From contig NZ_LGDY01000124.1 in the NCBI RefSeq assembly GCF_001279525.1, forward strand, positions 1-64,000: DNA of 64,000 nt, given 5' to 3'. The translations under genes were made by a program, and so were the position numbers. Shown here one piece after another: positions 8,244 through 15,548 of this stretch (positions are counted from its first letter, which is position 1; every line of letters starts with the position of its first letter). The notes under the pieces are model-generated. The model was not told the origin of the DNA. It saw only the letters and a list, made by a program, of their open reading frames with translations, and ran no database searches. This DNA comes from Nocardia sp. NRRL S-836 (GTDB lineage: Bacteria > Actinomycetota > Actinomycetes > Mycobacteriales > Pseudonocardiaceae).

Positions 8244-9011
8244 TCAGCGCCCGAGTGCGGTGAGGAGTGCGCAGGCTTCGGCGTGGGTGTCGGGGAGGCG
8301 TTCGAGCCAGACCTTCGCGGGGCCGGTCGGGCGGACGCCGGGGTCGTCGGCGAGCCGGTCCGCCGCGAGGACGCGCAGGTTGGAGACGCGGCGTGCGAGG
8401 GTCTCGTCCCGGCGGACCAGCACCGCGGCCACGCTCGGGCCGAGGGCCGCCAGCGTCTCGCCGCCGTCGAAGACCGTGCGCAGCGCGTCGGAGGCCAGTG
8501 TCATCGCGACCACGCGGGACCAGCCCTTGGCGCGGTGGGTGTCGAGGCGCAGCAGCACCAGCGCGTAGTCCAGCGGCACGACCGGCGTCCCGCGGTACAC
8601 CTCGTCCAGCCGCCTGCGCAGGTACGCCGGCGTGGCGAGCCCGGTCAGCGAGTCCTCGGCCGCGCAGTCGCCGGCCTGCCTCGTCACGACGTCCGCCCAC
8701 CCCAGCGCCGTCATCCGCACCAGCCGCGACGGGAGCGCGTCGACGTTCGGCGGCACGACGGGGGACGCGTCGGTCAGCACGGCGTGCAGCGCGGCCAGGT
8801 CGAGCAGCGTCTCACTGAGGCCGGCGCCCGCCTCGGCACGAGCGCGGCCGAGCCGCACGAGCGCGTCGGAGGGGTCGGTGTCCTCCAGCATCGCCGCGCA
8901 CACCTCGTCCACCTCGGCGAGCGGCCAGTCTGCGGGGAACGCCCAGCCCGCGGCCATGGTGGCGGTCCGCCACCTGGACTTCAGCAGGCGTTCCGCTTGT
9001 GCGACTCCCAC
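8244..9011 (-). CDS. Hypothetical protein with degenerate GGDEF-like domain
   Basis: 255 residues. The C-terminal half begins with D-S-L-T-G-L-A-T-P-A-Y-L-R-R-R-L, which matches the opening D-x-L-T-G-L-x-N-R-x-x-L of GGDEF diguanylate cyclases, and then alternates strands and helices as that fold does, but no GG(D/E)EF active-site loop is seen. It is therefore unlikely to make c-di-GMP and may act as a binding or scaffold domain. The N-terminal 110 residues are helical and unrecognised. GTG at 9011 is preferred (GGAG about 14 bases upstream); the frame stays open to 9122 without support. Divergent from the sigma-factor gene, which may indicate functional linkage. Confidence 0.6.
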   Translation of the reverse strand: MGVAQAERLLKSRWRTATMAAGWAFPADWPLAEVDEVCAAMLEDTDPSDALVRLGRARAEAGAGLSETLLDLAALHAVLTDASPVVPPNVDALPSRLVRMTALGWADVVTRQAGDCAAEDSLTGLATPAYLRRRLDEVYRGTPVVPLDYALVLLRLDTHRAKGWSRVVAMTLASDALRTVFDGGETLAALGPSVAAVLVRRDETLARRVSNLRVLAADRLADDPGVRPTGPAKVWLERLPDTHAEACALLTALGR

Positions 9012-9151
9012 CCGGTCCGTCTCCCTTCTCCGGCGATTCCAGGTGGGAGACGCGCCCGTCCCCCGGTCGTGACGCAACCCGCGCGGGGGATTGAGATGAC
9101 TCTTCGTCGCGCCGTAAGTCACACTGAGTGCCGCGAGGAGGGGAAAGAATC

Positions 9152-11344
9152 TTGGCGACCGTTCCTGCAGACGTCCAGGGCCCGAGCGACGCGGAACTCA
9201 TCGAGTCCGTGCGCGCCGGGACCATCGACGCCTACGGCCAGTTGTACGAACGGCACGTCTCGGCGGCCTACAACCTCGCCCGCCAGTTGGCCCGCTCGCA
9301 GGCCGAGGCCGACGACCTGGTGTCGGAGGCCTTCGCGAAGGTGCTCGACACGTTGCGGGCCGGCCGCGGCCCCGACTCGGCGTTCCGCGCGTACCTGCTG
9401 ACAGCGCTGCGCCACACCGCCTACGACAAGACCCGCCGCGACAAGAAGATCGACCTCACCGAGGACATGACCGAGGTCGCGCCGGCGGTGGCGTTCAGCG
9501 ACACCGCGGTCGCCGGTCTGGAACGCTCGCTGGCCGCCCGCGCGTTCGCCGCGCTGCCGGAACGCTGGCAGATGGTGCTGTGGCACACCGAGATCGAGGG
9601 CCAGTCGCCCGCCGAGGTCGCCCCGCTGCTCGGGCTGACGGCCAACGGCGTGTCCGCGCTCGCCTACCGCGCCCGCGAGGGCCTCAAGCAGCAGTACCTG
9701 CAGATGCACCTGGCCGAGTCGGACGCCCAGCGGTGCAAGGCGACCGTCGAGCGGCTCGGCGCGTGGACCCGCGGCGGCCTGTCCCGGCGCGAGGCCACGC
9801 AGGTCGAGGCGCACCTCGACGAGTGCTACCGGTGCCGTGCACTGGCGGCGGAGCTCGCCGACGTCAACGGCGCGCTGCGCGGCCTCGTCGCCCCGCTGGT
9901 GCTGGGCGTGGGCGCCACGACCTACCTCACGATCGCGGGCACGGCCACGACCACGGCCGTCGTCGGCGCCGGTGCCGCCGGTGGCGCGGGTGCGGTCGGC
10001 GCCTCGCTGCCCCGCCAGCTGCTCACCGTCGGCGGGTCGGCGGCCGCGGTGATCGCGGCCGTTGCGATCGCGCTGGCCTCCGGCACCGGCGAGCAGCCGG
10101 CCGCGCAGGTCCAGGCCGAACCGCCACCGGCGCAGACGGTCGTGCAGCCGCCGCCTCCACCGCCACCGCTCCAGGTCCCGCCGCCGGTCCAGGTTCCGCC
10201 GCCCTCCCCCACACCGACGCCGACACCCGAGCCGTCGACCCCCGCTCCGCCGCCGCAGGCGCCACCGGCCGAGGAGCCTGCGCCGCCACCGCCCGCGGTG
10301 CTGACGCCGACCGTGCCGACCGGGTTCACGCTCACGCCCGGCGACGAGGCCAAGGACCTGCCGATCACCGTCCGCAACACCGGCGGCACCCCGGCGCCGC
10401 CCGCGAGCATGGTGCTGACCCTGCCGCCGGGCGTGCTGTCCAGCGGCGGGCCGTCGTCGTTCGCCGCACGGCTGCTGCAACCGGACGGCGCCGCCGACCA
10501 GACCGTGAACTGCCCGGCCGGCGGTGGCGTGATCACCTGCACGACGCCGCAGGGCATCGCTCCCGGCGGCCAGGCGACGTTCCTGTTCCGGCTGCGCGCC
10601 ACGCACGAGGCGGTCAGCGGCGTCATCACCGGCGCGATCACCGCGGGCACGGCGATCAACGTGAACGTCAGCGTCGACGTCGAGGTCCCTCCGGTCAACG
10701 ACGACATCGAGCTCACGGTGTCGACGTGGCACGAGTGGTTCTGGGACCCGCGCGTCGACGTCCAGGTGCGCAACCGCGGGCCACGGCCCGGCACGCTGAA
10801 GCTGGACGTGTCGTCGTCCGACAACCTCGTGCTGTTGACGCCGTACCGCGAATGCACGCGCACGGACAAGAACTCGCTCCACTGCGTCACGGACCTGGAG
10901 CAGGGCGCGAAGTTCCGGATGTCCGCGTGGGCGTTCGGGCGGCCGCACCGGGGCGGGTCGATCACCGTGACCGCCACCCTGGGCAACGCGTCGAAGTCGG
11001 TGACCGTGCCGGTGAAGGGCCGGCCGGACCACTGGCCGGTCGACCCGGTCGAGCCGCCGCCCACCGAGACCGCAGCGCCGACGACCACGCCGACGGTCCC
11101 GTCCGATCCGGTGAAACCGACCACGCCCGCCGTGCCGACCGCGCCGACGGTCCCGGTGCCGACCGAGCCGGTGCCGAGCCTGCCGCTGCCCTTGCCGACG
11201 CCGACCGTGCCGCCGTCGACCCCGGTGCCGACGACACCGCCGACGACGACCACTCCCCCCACCTCGGAGCCGTGCGAGCCGCCGATCTGGAAGCTGCCGC
11301 TGCTCCCCGACCTGCTCCCGTGGCCGTGCCGGCCGCACAGCTGA
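9152..11344 (+). CDS. Membrane-tethered ECF-type sigma factor fused to zinc-finger anti-sigma-like and extracellular domains
   Basis: 730 residues in one chain. Residues about 12-90 are sigma region 2 (A-Y-G-Q-L-Y-E-R-H ... A-D-D-L-V-S-E-A-F-A-K-V) and about 115-175 region 4. A zinc-finger H-L-D-E-C-Y-R-C (HxxxCxxC, typical of anti-sigma ZAS domains) follows near 220. One or two hydrophobic segments near 250-320 include a clear membrane helix (A-A-A-V-I-A-A-V-A-I-A-L). Then comes a Pro-rich linker, a region of about 280 residues with beta-sandwich character and paired Cys, and a Pro/Thr-rich tail. Fused sigma/anti-sigma proteins of this kind are known in actinobacterial ECF groups such as ECF52/53; regulon unknown. 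TTG at 9152 is chosen over GTG 9128 because GAGGAGGGG at 9135-9143 is ideally spaced. Confidence 0.85.
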   Translation: MATVPADVQGPSDAELIESVRAGTIDAYGQLYERHVSAAYNLARQLARSQAEADDLVSEAFAKVLDTLRAGRGPDSAFRAYLLTALRHTAYDKTRRDKKIDLTEDMTEVAPAVAFSDTAVAGLERSLAARAFAALPERWQMVLWHTEIEGQSPAEVAPLLGLTANGVSALAYRAREGLKQQYLQMHLAESDAQRCKATVERLGAWTRGGLSRREATQVEAHLDECYRCRALAAELADVNGALRGLVAPLVLGVGATTYLTIAGTATTTAVVGAGAAGGAGAVGASLPRQLLTVGGSAAAVIAAVAIALASGTGEQPAAQVQAEPPPAQTVVQPPPPPPPLQVPPPVQVPPPSPTPTPTPEPSTPAPPPQAPPAEEPAPPPPAVLTPTVPTGFTLTPGDEAKDLPITVRNTGGTPAPPASMVLTLPPGVLSSGGPSSFAARLLQPDGAADQTVNCPAGGGVITCTTPQGIAPGGQATFLFRLRATHEAVSGVITGAITAGTAINVNVSVDVEVPPVNDDIELTVSTWHEWFWDPRVDVQVRNRGPRPGTLKLDVSSSDNLVLLTPYRECTRTDKNSLHCVTDLEQGAKFRMSAWAFGRPHRGGSITVTATLGNASKSVTVPVKGRPDHWPVDPVEPPPTETAAPTTTPTVPSDPVKPTTPAVPTAPTVPVPTEPVPSLPLPLPTPTVPPSTPVPTTPPTTTTPPTSEPCEPPIWKLPLLPDLLPWPCRPHS

Positions 11345-11489
11345 GCACCGCCGGCATCGGCTCCGACATCGCGACGTCGATCAGGAGTTGATCCCCGGTG
11401 GTGACTGGACGTGCAGGTCAGGACGCACAGGGTGGCGGAAGGCAACACCCGGAGGCGGTGGGCGTCACCTTGATCCGTAAGCTGACTTG

Positions 11490-12092
11490 GTGCTGCCAGT
11501 CGTTCGCAAGGTCCTGAGCTGGTTCCCCGAACCACTCCGGTTCCTCATCCACAAGCACCGTGAGCTGATCCGGTTCGCCGTGGTCGGCGGCACGACCTTC
11601 GTGATCGACAACGGCGTCTGGTACGCGCTCAAGTTGACGATCCTGACCGACAAGGTCGTCACGGCCAAGGTCATCGGCGTGCTGGTGGCGATCATCGCCT
11701 CGTACGTGCTGTCACGCGAATGGTCGTTCCACACCCGCGGCGGCCGCGAGCGCCACCACGAGGCGGCACTGTTCTTCCTGGTCAGCGGCCTGGGCGTGGC
11801 CATCAACATCCTGCCGCTGTGGCTGTCGCGGCACCTGTTCGGCCTGCAGGCACCGATGGTGCCGGTGCTGACCGAGGAGATCGCGGACTTCGTGTCCGGC
11901 TCGATCATCGGCATGCTGCTGGCGACCGGGTTCAAGTTCTGGGCCATGCGGCGCTGGGTGTTCCCGGACGCCGGCGCTCGGCCTGACCGGCGCGTTCACC
12001 CCATCTCCGTAGACTCGTCTCGTGTCCCTCTCCGAAACAGTGGTGTCCCGGTTTCCGGAGCCGATCCGGTCGATCGCGCTGAAGCATCGTGA
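11490..12092 (+). CDS. GtrA-family membrane protein, copy 1
   Basis: 200 residues with four predicted membrane helices (about 28-48, 55-75, 98-118, 128-150). GtrA-like proteins are thought to move polyprenyl-linked sugars across the membrane for cell-wall or surface glycan building. F-A-V-V-G-G-T-T-F-V-I-D and the Y-V-L-S-R-E-W-S-F motif are conserved. GTG at 11490 or TTG at 11487 could start it. After R-R-W-V-F-P-D the chain runs on for about 40 unconserved residues, overlapping the next GtrA gene by 71 bp. Corresponds in context to Rv3277 of M. tuberculosis (inference). Confidence 0.8.
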   Translation: MLPVVRKVLSWFPEPLRFLIHKHRELIRFAVVGGTTFVIDNGVWYALKLTILTDKVVTAKVIGVLVAIIASYVLSREWSFHTRGGRERHHEAALFFLVSGLGVAINILPLWLSRHLFGLQAPMVPVLTEEIADFVSGSIIGMLLATGFKFWAMRRWVFPDAGARPDRRVHPISVDSSRVPLRNSGVPVSGADPVDRAEAS

Positions 12093-12555
12093 ACTAGTCA
12101 AGTTCGCCCTGGTCGGTGGCACGTGCTTCATCATCGACACGGTCCTGTTCTTCGGGATCAAGATCTTCGTGCTGCCCGCACACCCGGTGACGGCCAAGAT
12201 CATCGCGACCCTCGTCGCCACGATCGTGTCGTACGTCCTCAACCGCGAGTGGTCCTTCCGCACCCGCGGTGGTCGTGAACGTCATCACGAGGCCGCGCTG
12301 TTCTTCCTGGTCAACGGCCTGGGCATCGTGCTGAACTCCGCGCCGCTGTGGGTGTCGCGGTACCTGTTCCACCTGCAGGAGCCGCACGTCACACGGGTGA
12401 CCGAGGAGCTGGCGGACTTCCTGAGCGCGCAGATCGTCGGCACGCTCATCGCGATGGCGTTCCGCTGGTACGGCTACAAGAAGTGGGTGTTCCCGGACGA
12501 GAACGTCCGCAACCAGCGCCCGCTCGACGAGGAACAGGCGCTGGGCCACTCCTGA
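12022..12555 (+). CDS. GtrA-family membrane protein, copy 2
   Basis: 177 residues, four membrane helices, closely related to copy 1: both share H-K-H-R-E-L or L-K-H-R-E-L, G-G-T-x-F-I-I-D, R-E-W-S-F-x-T-R-G-G-R-E-R-H-H-E-A-A-L-F-F-L-V and the final W-V-F-P-D. The tandem arrangement points to local duplication; the pair may form a heteromeric flippase. GTG start at 12022 lies inside the 3' tail of copy 1. It ends 1 bp before the stop of the convergent histidine kinase gene. Confidence 0.88.
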   Translation: MSLSETVVSRFPEPIRSIALKHRELVKFALVGGTCFIIDTVLFFGIKIFVLPAHPVTAKIIATLVATIVSYVLNREWSFRTRGGRERHHEAALFFLVNGLGIVLNSAPLWVSRYLFHLQEPHVTRVTEELADFLSAQIVGTLIAMAFRWYGYKKWVFPDENVRNQRPLDEEQALGHS

Positions 12556-12556
12556 G

Positions 12557-13831
12557 CTAGCGCGGTGTGCTCGGTGCCTTCCAGGGGATGCCGACCACGT
12601 CCTGGGCCTTCGGGACCGGCAGGAACACCGCGAACGTCGCCGGTCGCGCCGTCGACAGCTCCAGCCGCCCGCCGTCGGCGTCGACCAGCGCACGGGCCAA
12701 CGCCAGCCCCACGCCCGTGGAGCCGCCACCGGACACACCGCGTTCGAAGATGTGCGCGGCCAGCTCGTCCGGCACGCCGGCGCCGCCGTCGCTGACCTCG
12801 ACCACGACCGTGCCCTCCTCGCCCCGCGCGGAGACGACGACCGAGCCCTCGCCGTGGCGCAGGGCGTTGTCGAGCAGCACGCCGATGGCCTCGCGCAGCC
12901 GGGCGGGCGTGGCGCGGGCGAGCAGGCCGTCGGGTACCCGGACGCGCAGCGCACGGCCCTGGCTCTTGACCTGCTCCCGCCACTCCTCGGCGATGGCGGT
13001 CAGCGCGGGCCGCAACTCCAGCGGTTCGGCGCCCACGGCGCGTGCGGCGCGGGCTGCGGCGAGGAGCTCGTCCAGCACGGCGGCGAGGCGTTCGGCCTGT
13101 TCGAGGGCGGCACGGGCCTCGGCGGCGGTCTCGGGTTCCGGGTGGTCGGCGAGGGCCTCCAGGCGCAGCTGCAACGCGGTCAGGCGGCTGCGGAGCTGGT
13201 GGGAGACGTCGCCGACGAGCTCGCGTTCGCGTTGGACGAGGCGGGCGAGCGCGGTCGCGGAGGTGTCGAGGGCCTCGGAGACGGCGTCGAGCTCGGTGAT
13301 GTTGTAGCGCTGCCCGTCCTCGCGGAAGTCACCGGCGCCGAGCCGGGACGCGCGGGCGGCGACGTGGCTGAGCGGGCGCGAAAGCGTTTGCGCGGTCACC
13401 AGCGCGACGACGGTCCCGGTGCCGACGGAGAGCGCGAGCAGGAGCAGCACCAGGCCCGCGACCTGGGCCTGCGTGGTGTGCATCGGCCCGGAGGGGATCT
13501 CCAGCCGAACGGTGCCCTGCTGGGCGATCGGCAGCTCGACGGTCAGCGGGTCGGGGCCGGGTGCCGGGCCGGTGACCGTGGTGGTGCCGGAGGAGACCAC
13601 GGTGAGCCGGCCGCCGGTGGGAACGGCGAACGTGACGGCCTCGACGTCGAGGCTCTGCCGGTTGGCGATCTGGTCGTCGAGCTTGGTCGCGATGCTCTGG
13701 GCGCGTTCGGTCAGGTCGCCGCGGGCGTTGTCCTCGACCAGTGTCAGCGCCGTGTAGCCGAGCGGGATGCCCAGCACGAAACCGGTGACGGCGACGGCGA
13801 GCAGGATCGCCCGCAGGATCCGGCGGCGCAT
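12557..13831 (-). CDS. Sensor histidine kinase
   Basis: 424 residues. Membrane helix 1 (about 7-28), an extracytoplasmic sensor loop of about 95 residues, membrane helix 2 (about 124-147), HAMP (about 148-200), the dimerisation/phosphoacceptor domain with H-box G-D-V-S-H-Q-L-R (His211), and an ATPase domain with N-box L-L-D-N-A-L-R-H, G1 D-G-G-A-G-V-P and G2 T-G-V-G-L-A-L-A-R. All catalytic motifs are present. ATG at 13831 overlaps the response-regulator stop by one base (TGATG), so the pair is co-translated. Signal unknown. Confidence 0.92.
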   Translation of the reverse strand: MRRRILRAILLAVAVTGFVLGIPLGYTALTLVEDNARGDLTERAQSIATKLDDQIANRQSLDVEAVTFAVPTGGRLTVVSSGTTTVTGPAPGPDPLTVELPIAQQGTVRLEIPSGPMHTTQAQVAGLVLLLLALSVGTGTVVALVTAQTLSRPLSHVAARASRLGAGDFREDGQRYNITELDAVSEALDTSATALARLVQRERELVGDVSHQLRSRLTALQLRLEALADHPEPETAAEARAALEQAERLAAVLDELLAAARAARAVGAEPLELRPALTAIAEEWREQVKSQGRALRVRVPDGLLARATPARLREAIGVLLDNALRHGEGSVVVSARGEEGTVVVEVSDGGAGVPDELAAHIFERGVSGGGSTGVGLALARALVDADGGRLELSTARPATFAVFLPVPKAQDVVGIPWKAPSTPR

Positions 13832-14505
13832 CAGTCGGCGTTGAAGCGGAAGCCGCGGCCGCGCACGGTCGCGATGCGCTTCTCGGCCGAGTTCGGGGTG
13901 CCGTCGCCGAGCTTCCTGCGCAGCCACGACATGTGCATGTCGAGCGTCTTGCTGCCCTTGAGGTCGGGATCGTTCCACACCTCGGACAGGATCTCGTCGC
14001 GGCTCACGACCTGGCCCGCGCGCTGGATCAGCACCTTGAGCAGCTCGAACTCCTTGTTCGCCAGCTGGATCTCGCCGCCGTCGACGGTCACCCTGCGGGC
14101 GGCCAGGTCGACGCGCACGCCGTTGACCTCCAGCGTTCCCGGGGCACGGCGGCGCAGCAGGGCCCTGATCCTGGCCATCAGCTCGGCCAGGCGGAACGGC
14201 TTCGCCACGTAGTCGTCCGCGCCCGCGTCGAGCCCGACCACGAAGTCGACCTCGTCCGCACGCGCCGTGAGCATCAGAACGGGGATTCCCCTGCCGTTCT
14301 GCCTGAGTCTGCGGCACACCTCCAGGCCGTCCATCCCGGGCAACCCGAGGTCGAGCACCAGGAGGTCGATGCCCCCGGTGATCGCGGCGTCGAAGGCACT
14401 CGGCCCGTCCGCCACGACCTGCACTGAGTAGCCCTCCCGCGTCAACGCGCGGGAGAGCGGTTCCGCAATGGCCGGATCGTCCTCGGCCAGCAACACCACG
14501 CTCAC
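13831..14505 (-). CDS. OmpR-family response regulator
   Basis: 224 residues: receiver domain (1-115) with the acidic pocket E-D-D at 8-10, phosphoacceptor Asp52 (V-L-D-L-G-L-P-G-M-D-G) and Lys in A-K-P-F, followed by a winged-helix DNA-binding domain ending R-K-L-G-D ... V-R-G-R-G-F-R-F. GTG start at 14505. On the minus strand TAGTCT sits 7 bases upstream of the start, so the transcript may be nearly leaderless. First gene of a regulator-kinase operon, divergent by only 31 bp from the hisN-like gene. Confidence 0.93.
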   Translation of the reverse strand: MSVVLLAEDDPAIAEPLSRALTREGYSVQVVADGPSAFDAAITGGIDLLVLDLGLPGMDGLEVCRRLRQNGRGIPVLMLTARADEVDFVVGLDAGADDYVAKPFRLAELMARIRALLRRRAPGTLEVNGVRVDLAARRVTVDGGEIQLANKEFELLKVLIQRAGQVVSRDEILSEVWNDPDLKGSKTLDMHMSWLRRKLGDGTPNSAEKRIATVRGRGFRFNAD

Positions 14506-14536
14506 GCACCCAGACTATTCGTGGAACGATCGCCGC

Positions 14537-15316
14537 GTGTCACGCCACGATGCTGATCTCGAACTCGCCCTCCGCCTCGCCGACGCCGCCGACGCGATCA
14601 CCGCCACCCGGTTCCGCTCCCACGACCTCGCCGTGGAGCGCAAGCCGGACCGCACCCCGGTGACCGACGCCGACATCGCCGTCGAGGACGCGGTCCGCGC
14701 GCTGCTGGCCGCCGACCGTCCCGACGACGTCGTCATGGGCGAGGAACGCGGCGGCACGCTCGACGCCGAACGGGTCTGGGTGCTCGACCCGATCGACGGC
14801 ACCAAGAACTTCCTGCGCGGCGTGCCGATCTGGGCGACGCTGATCGCGCTGGTCGCCGGCGGCGTGCCGGTCGTCGGGGTCGTGTCGGCGCCCGCGCTGG
14901 GCCGCCGCTGGTGGGCCGCCGCGGGCGGGGGCGCGTTCGCGTCGGACGCCGCGGGTGAGCGCGCGATCTCCGTCTCCGGCGTGCGGGAGCTGGAGGACGC
15001 CTACATCTCGACGACCGACCTCAAGACGTGGACGCAGTACCGGACGCGCGAGTCGTTCCTGCGGCTCGTGGACGCCACCTGGGAGAGCCGCGCGTTCGGT
15101 GACTTCTACCAGCACTGCCTGGTCGCCGAGGGCGCGATCGACCTGGCACCCGAAGCCGTCGCGAACCCGTGGGACATCGCGCCGTTCCAGGTGCTGGTGA
15201 CCGAGGCGGGTGGCCGGTTCACCTCACTGGAGGGTGAGGAGCGCTACGACGGCGGCAACGTGCTGACGTCGAACGGCCACCTGCACGAGGCAGCGCTCAA
15301 GCTGTTGGCACCGTGA
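14537..15316 (+). CDS. hisN: Inositol-monophosphatase-family phosphatase, probable histidinol-phosphatase
   Basis: 259 residues of the Mg-dependent FIG/IMPase superfamily. Metal-binding residues are clear: G-E-E-R-G, D-P-I-D-G-T-K-N-F and N-P-W-D-I-A-P. Its closest recognisable type is the actinobacterial HisN histidinol-phosphatase (last-but-one step of histidine synthesis), but inositol phosphatase and 3'-phosphoadenosine phosphatase activity cannot be excluded by motif alone. GTG at 14537 places V-S-R-H-D-A-D-L at the N-terminus; the longer frame back to 14468 overlaps the divergent regulator gene. No his genes are nearby. Its 3' end overlaps the convergent immunity-candidate gene by 20 bp. 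Confidence 0.8.
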   Translation: MSRHDADLELALRLADAADAITATRFRSHDLAVERKPDRTPVTDADIAVEDAVRALLAADRPDDVVMGEERGGTLDAERVWVLDPIDGTKNFLRGVPIWATLIALVAGGVPVVGVVSAPALGRRWWAAAGGGAFASDAAGERAISVSGVRELEDAYISTTDLKTWTQYRTRESFLRLVDATWESRAFGDFYQHCLVAEGAIDLAPEAVANPWDIAPFQVLVTEAGGRFTSLEGEERYDGGNVLTSNGHLHEAALKLLAP

Positions 15317-15548
15317 GGGTTCCGCGCGCGACCTGGGCCCAGGCCAGGCGGCCGAAGAGGTAGTGGCACGCCACGCTCTCGTCGTCGAACCGGGCCCAGT
15401 CGTACCGGTTGCCCTGCTCCTGCCAGAACACCTCGTAGCCGTCCTCGGTGATGACGCACCAGCGCTGGTCCGCCTCCTCGCCGATGCTGACGACGTCGTC
15501 CGGCACACCGATCTTGGTCAGCCACTCGGGCAGCGTCTCGACGTTCAT
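15297..15548 (-). CDS. Small acidic protein, candidate immunity factor for the adjacent TNT toxin
   Basis: 83 residues, acidic, no signal peptide or membrane segment, with W-C-V-I-T-E-D-G-Y-E-V-F-W-Q-E-Q-G-N-R-Y-D and a C-terminal A-C-H-Y-L-F-G-R-L-A-W. Its ATG (15548) overlaps the stop of the toxin gene as ATGA (15545-15548), so the two are translationally coupled. TNT toxins need a cognate cytoplasmic inhibitor, usually encoded immediately downstream, and nothing else nearby fits that role. It is not obviously similar to the larger M. tuberculosis IFT. Function is inferred from position, size and charge. Confidence 0.72.
   Translation of the reverse strand: MNVETLPEWLTKIGVPDDVVSIGEEADQRWCVITEDGYEVFWQEQGNRYDWARFDDESVACHYLFGRLAWAQVARGTLTVPTA

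Noticed and set aside
7619..8263. Frames of 70-214 codons with repeated G-S-F-R-T peptide units
   Set aside because: They simply translate the palindromic repeats in several frames and both strands; no ribosome sites and no conserved start.
9119..11338. 739-codon minus-strand frame across the sigma fusion
   Set aside because: Arg/Gly-rich mirror of the Pro-rich sigma gene, no protein features.
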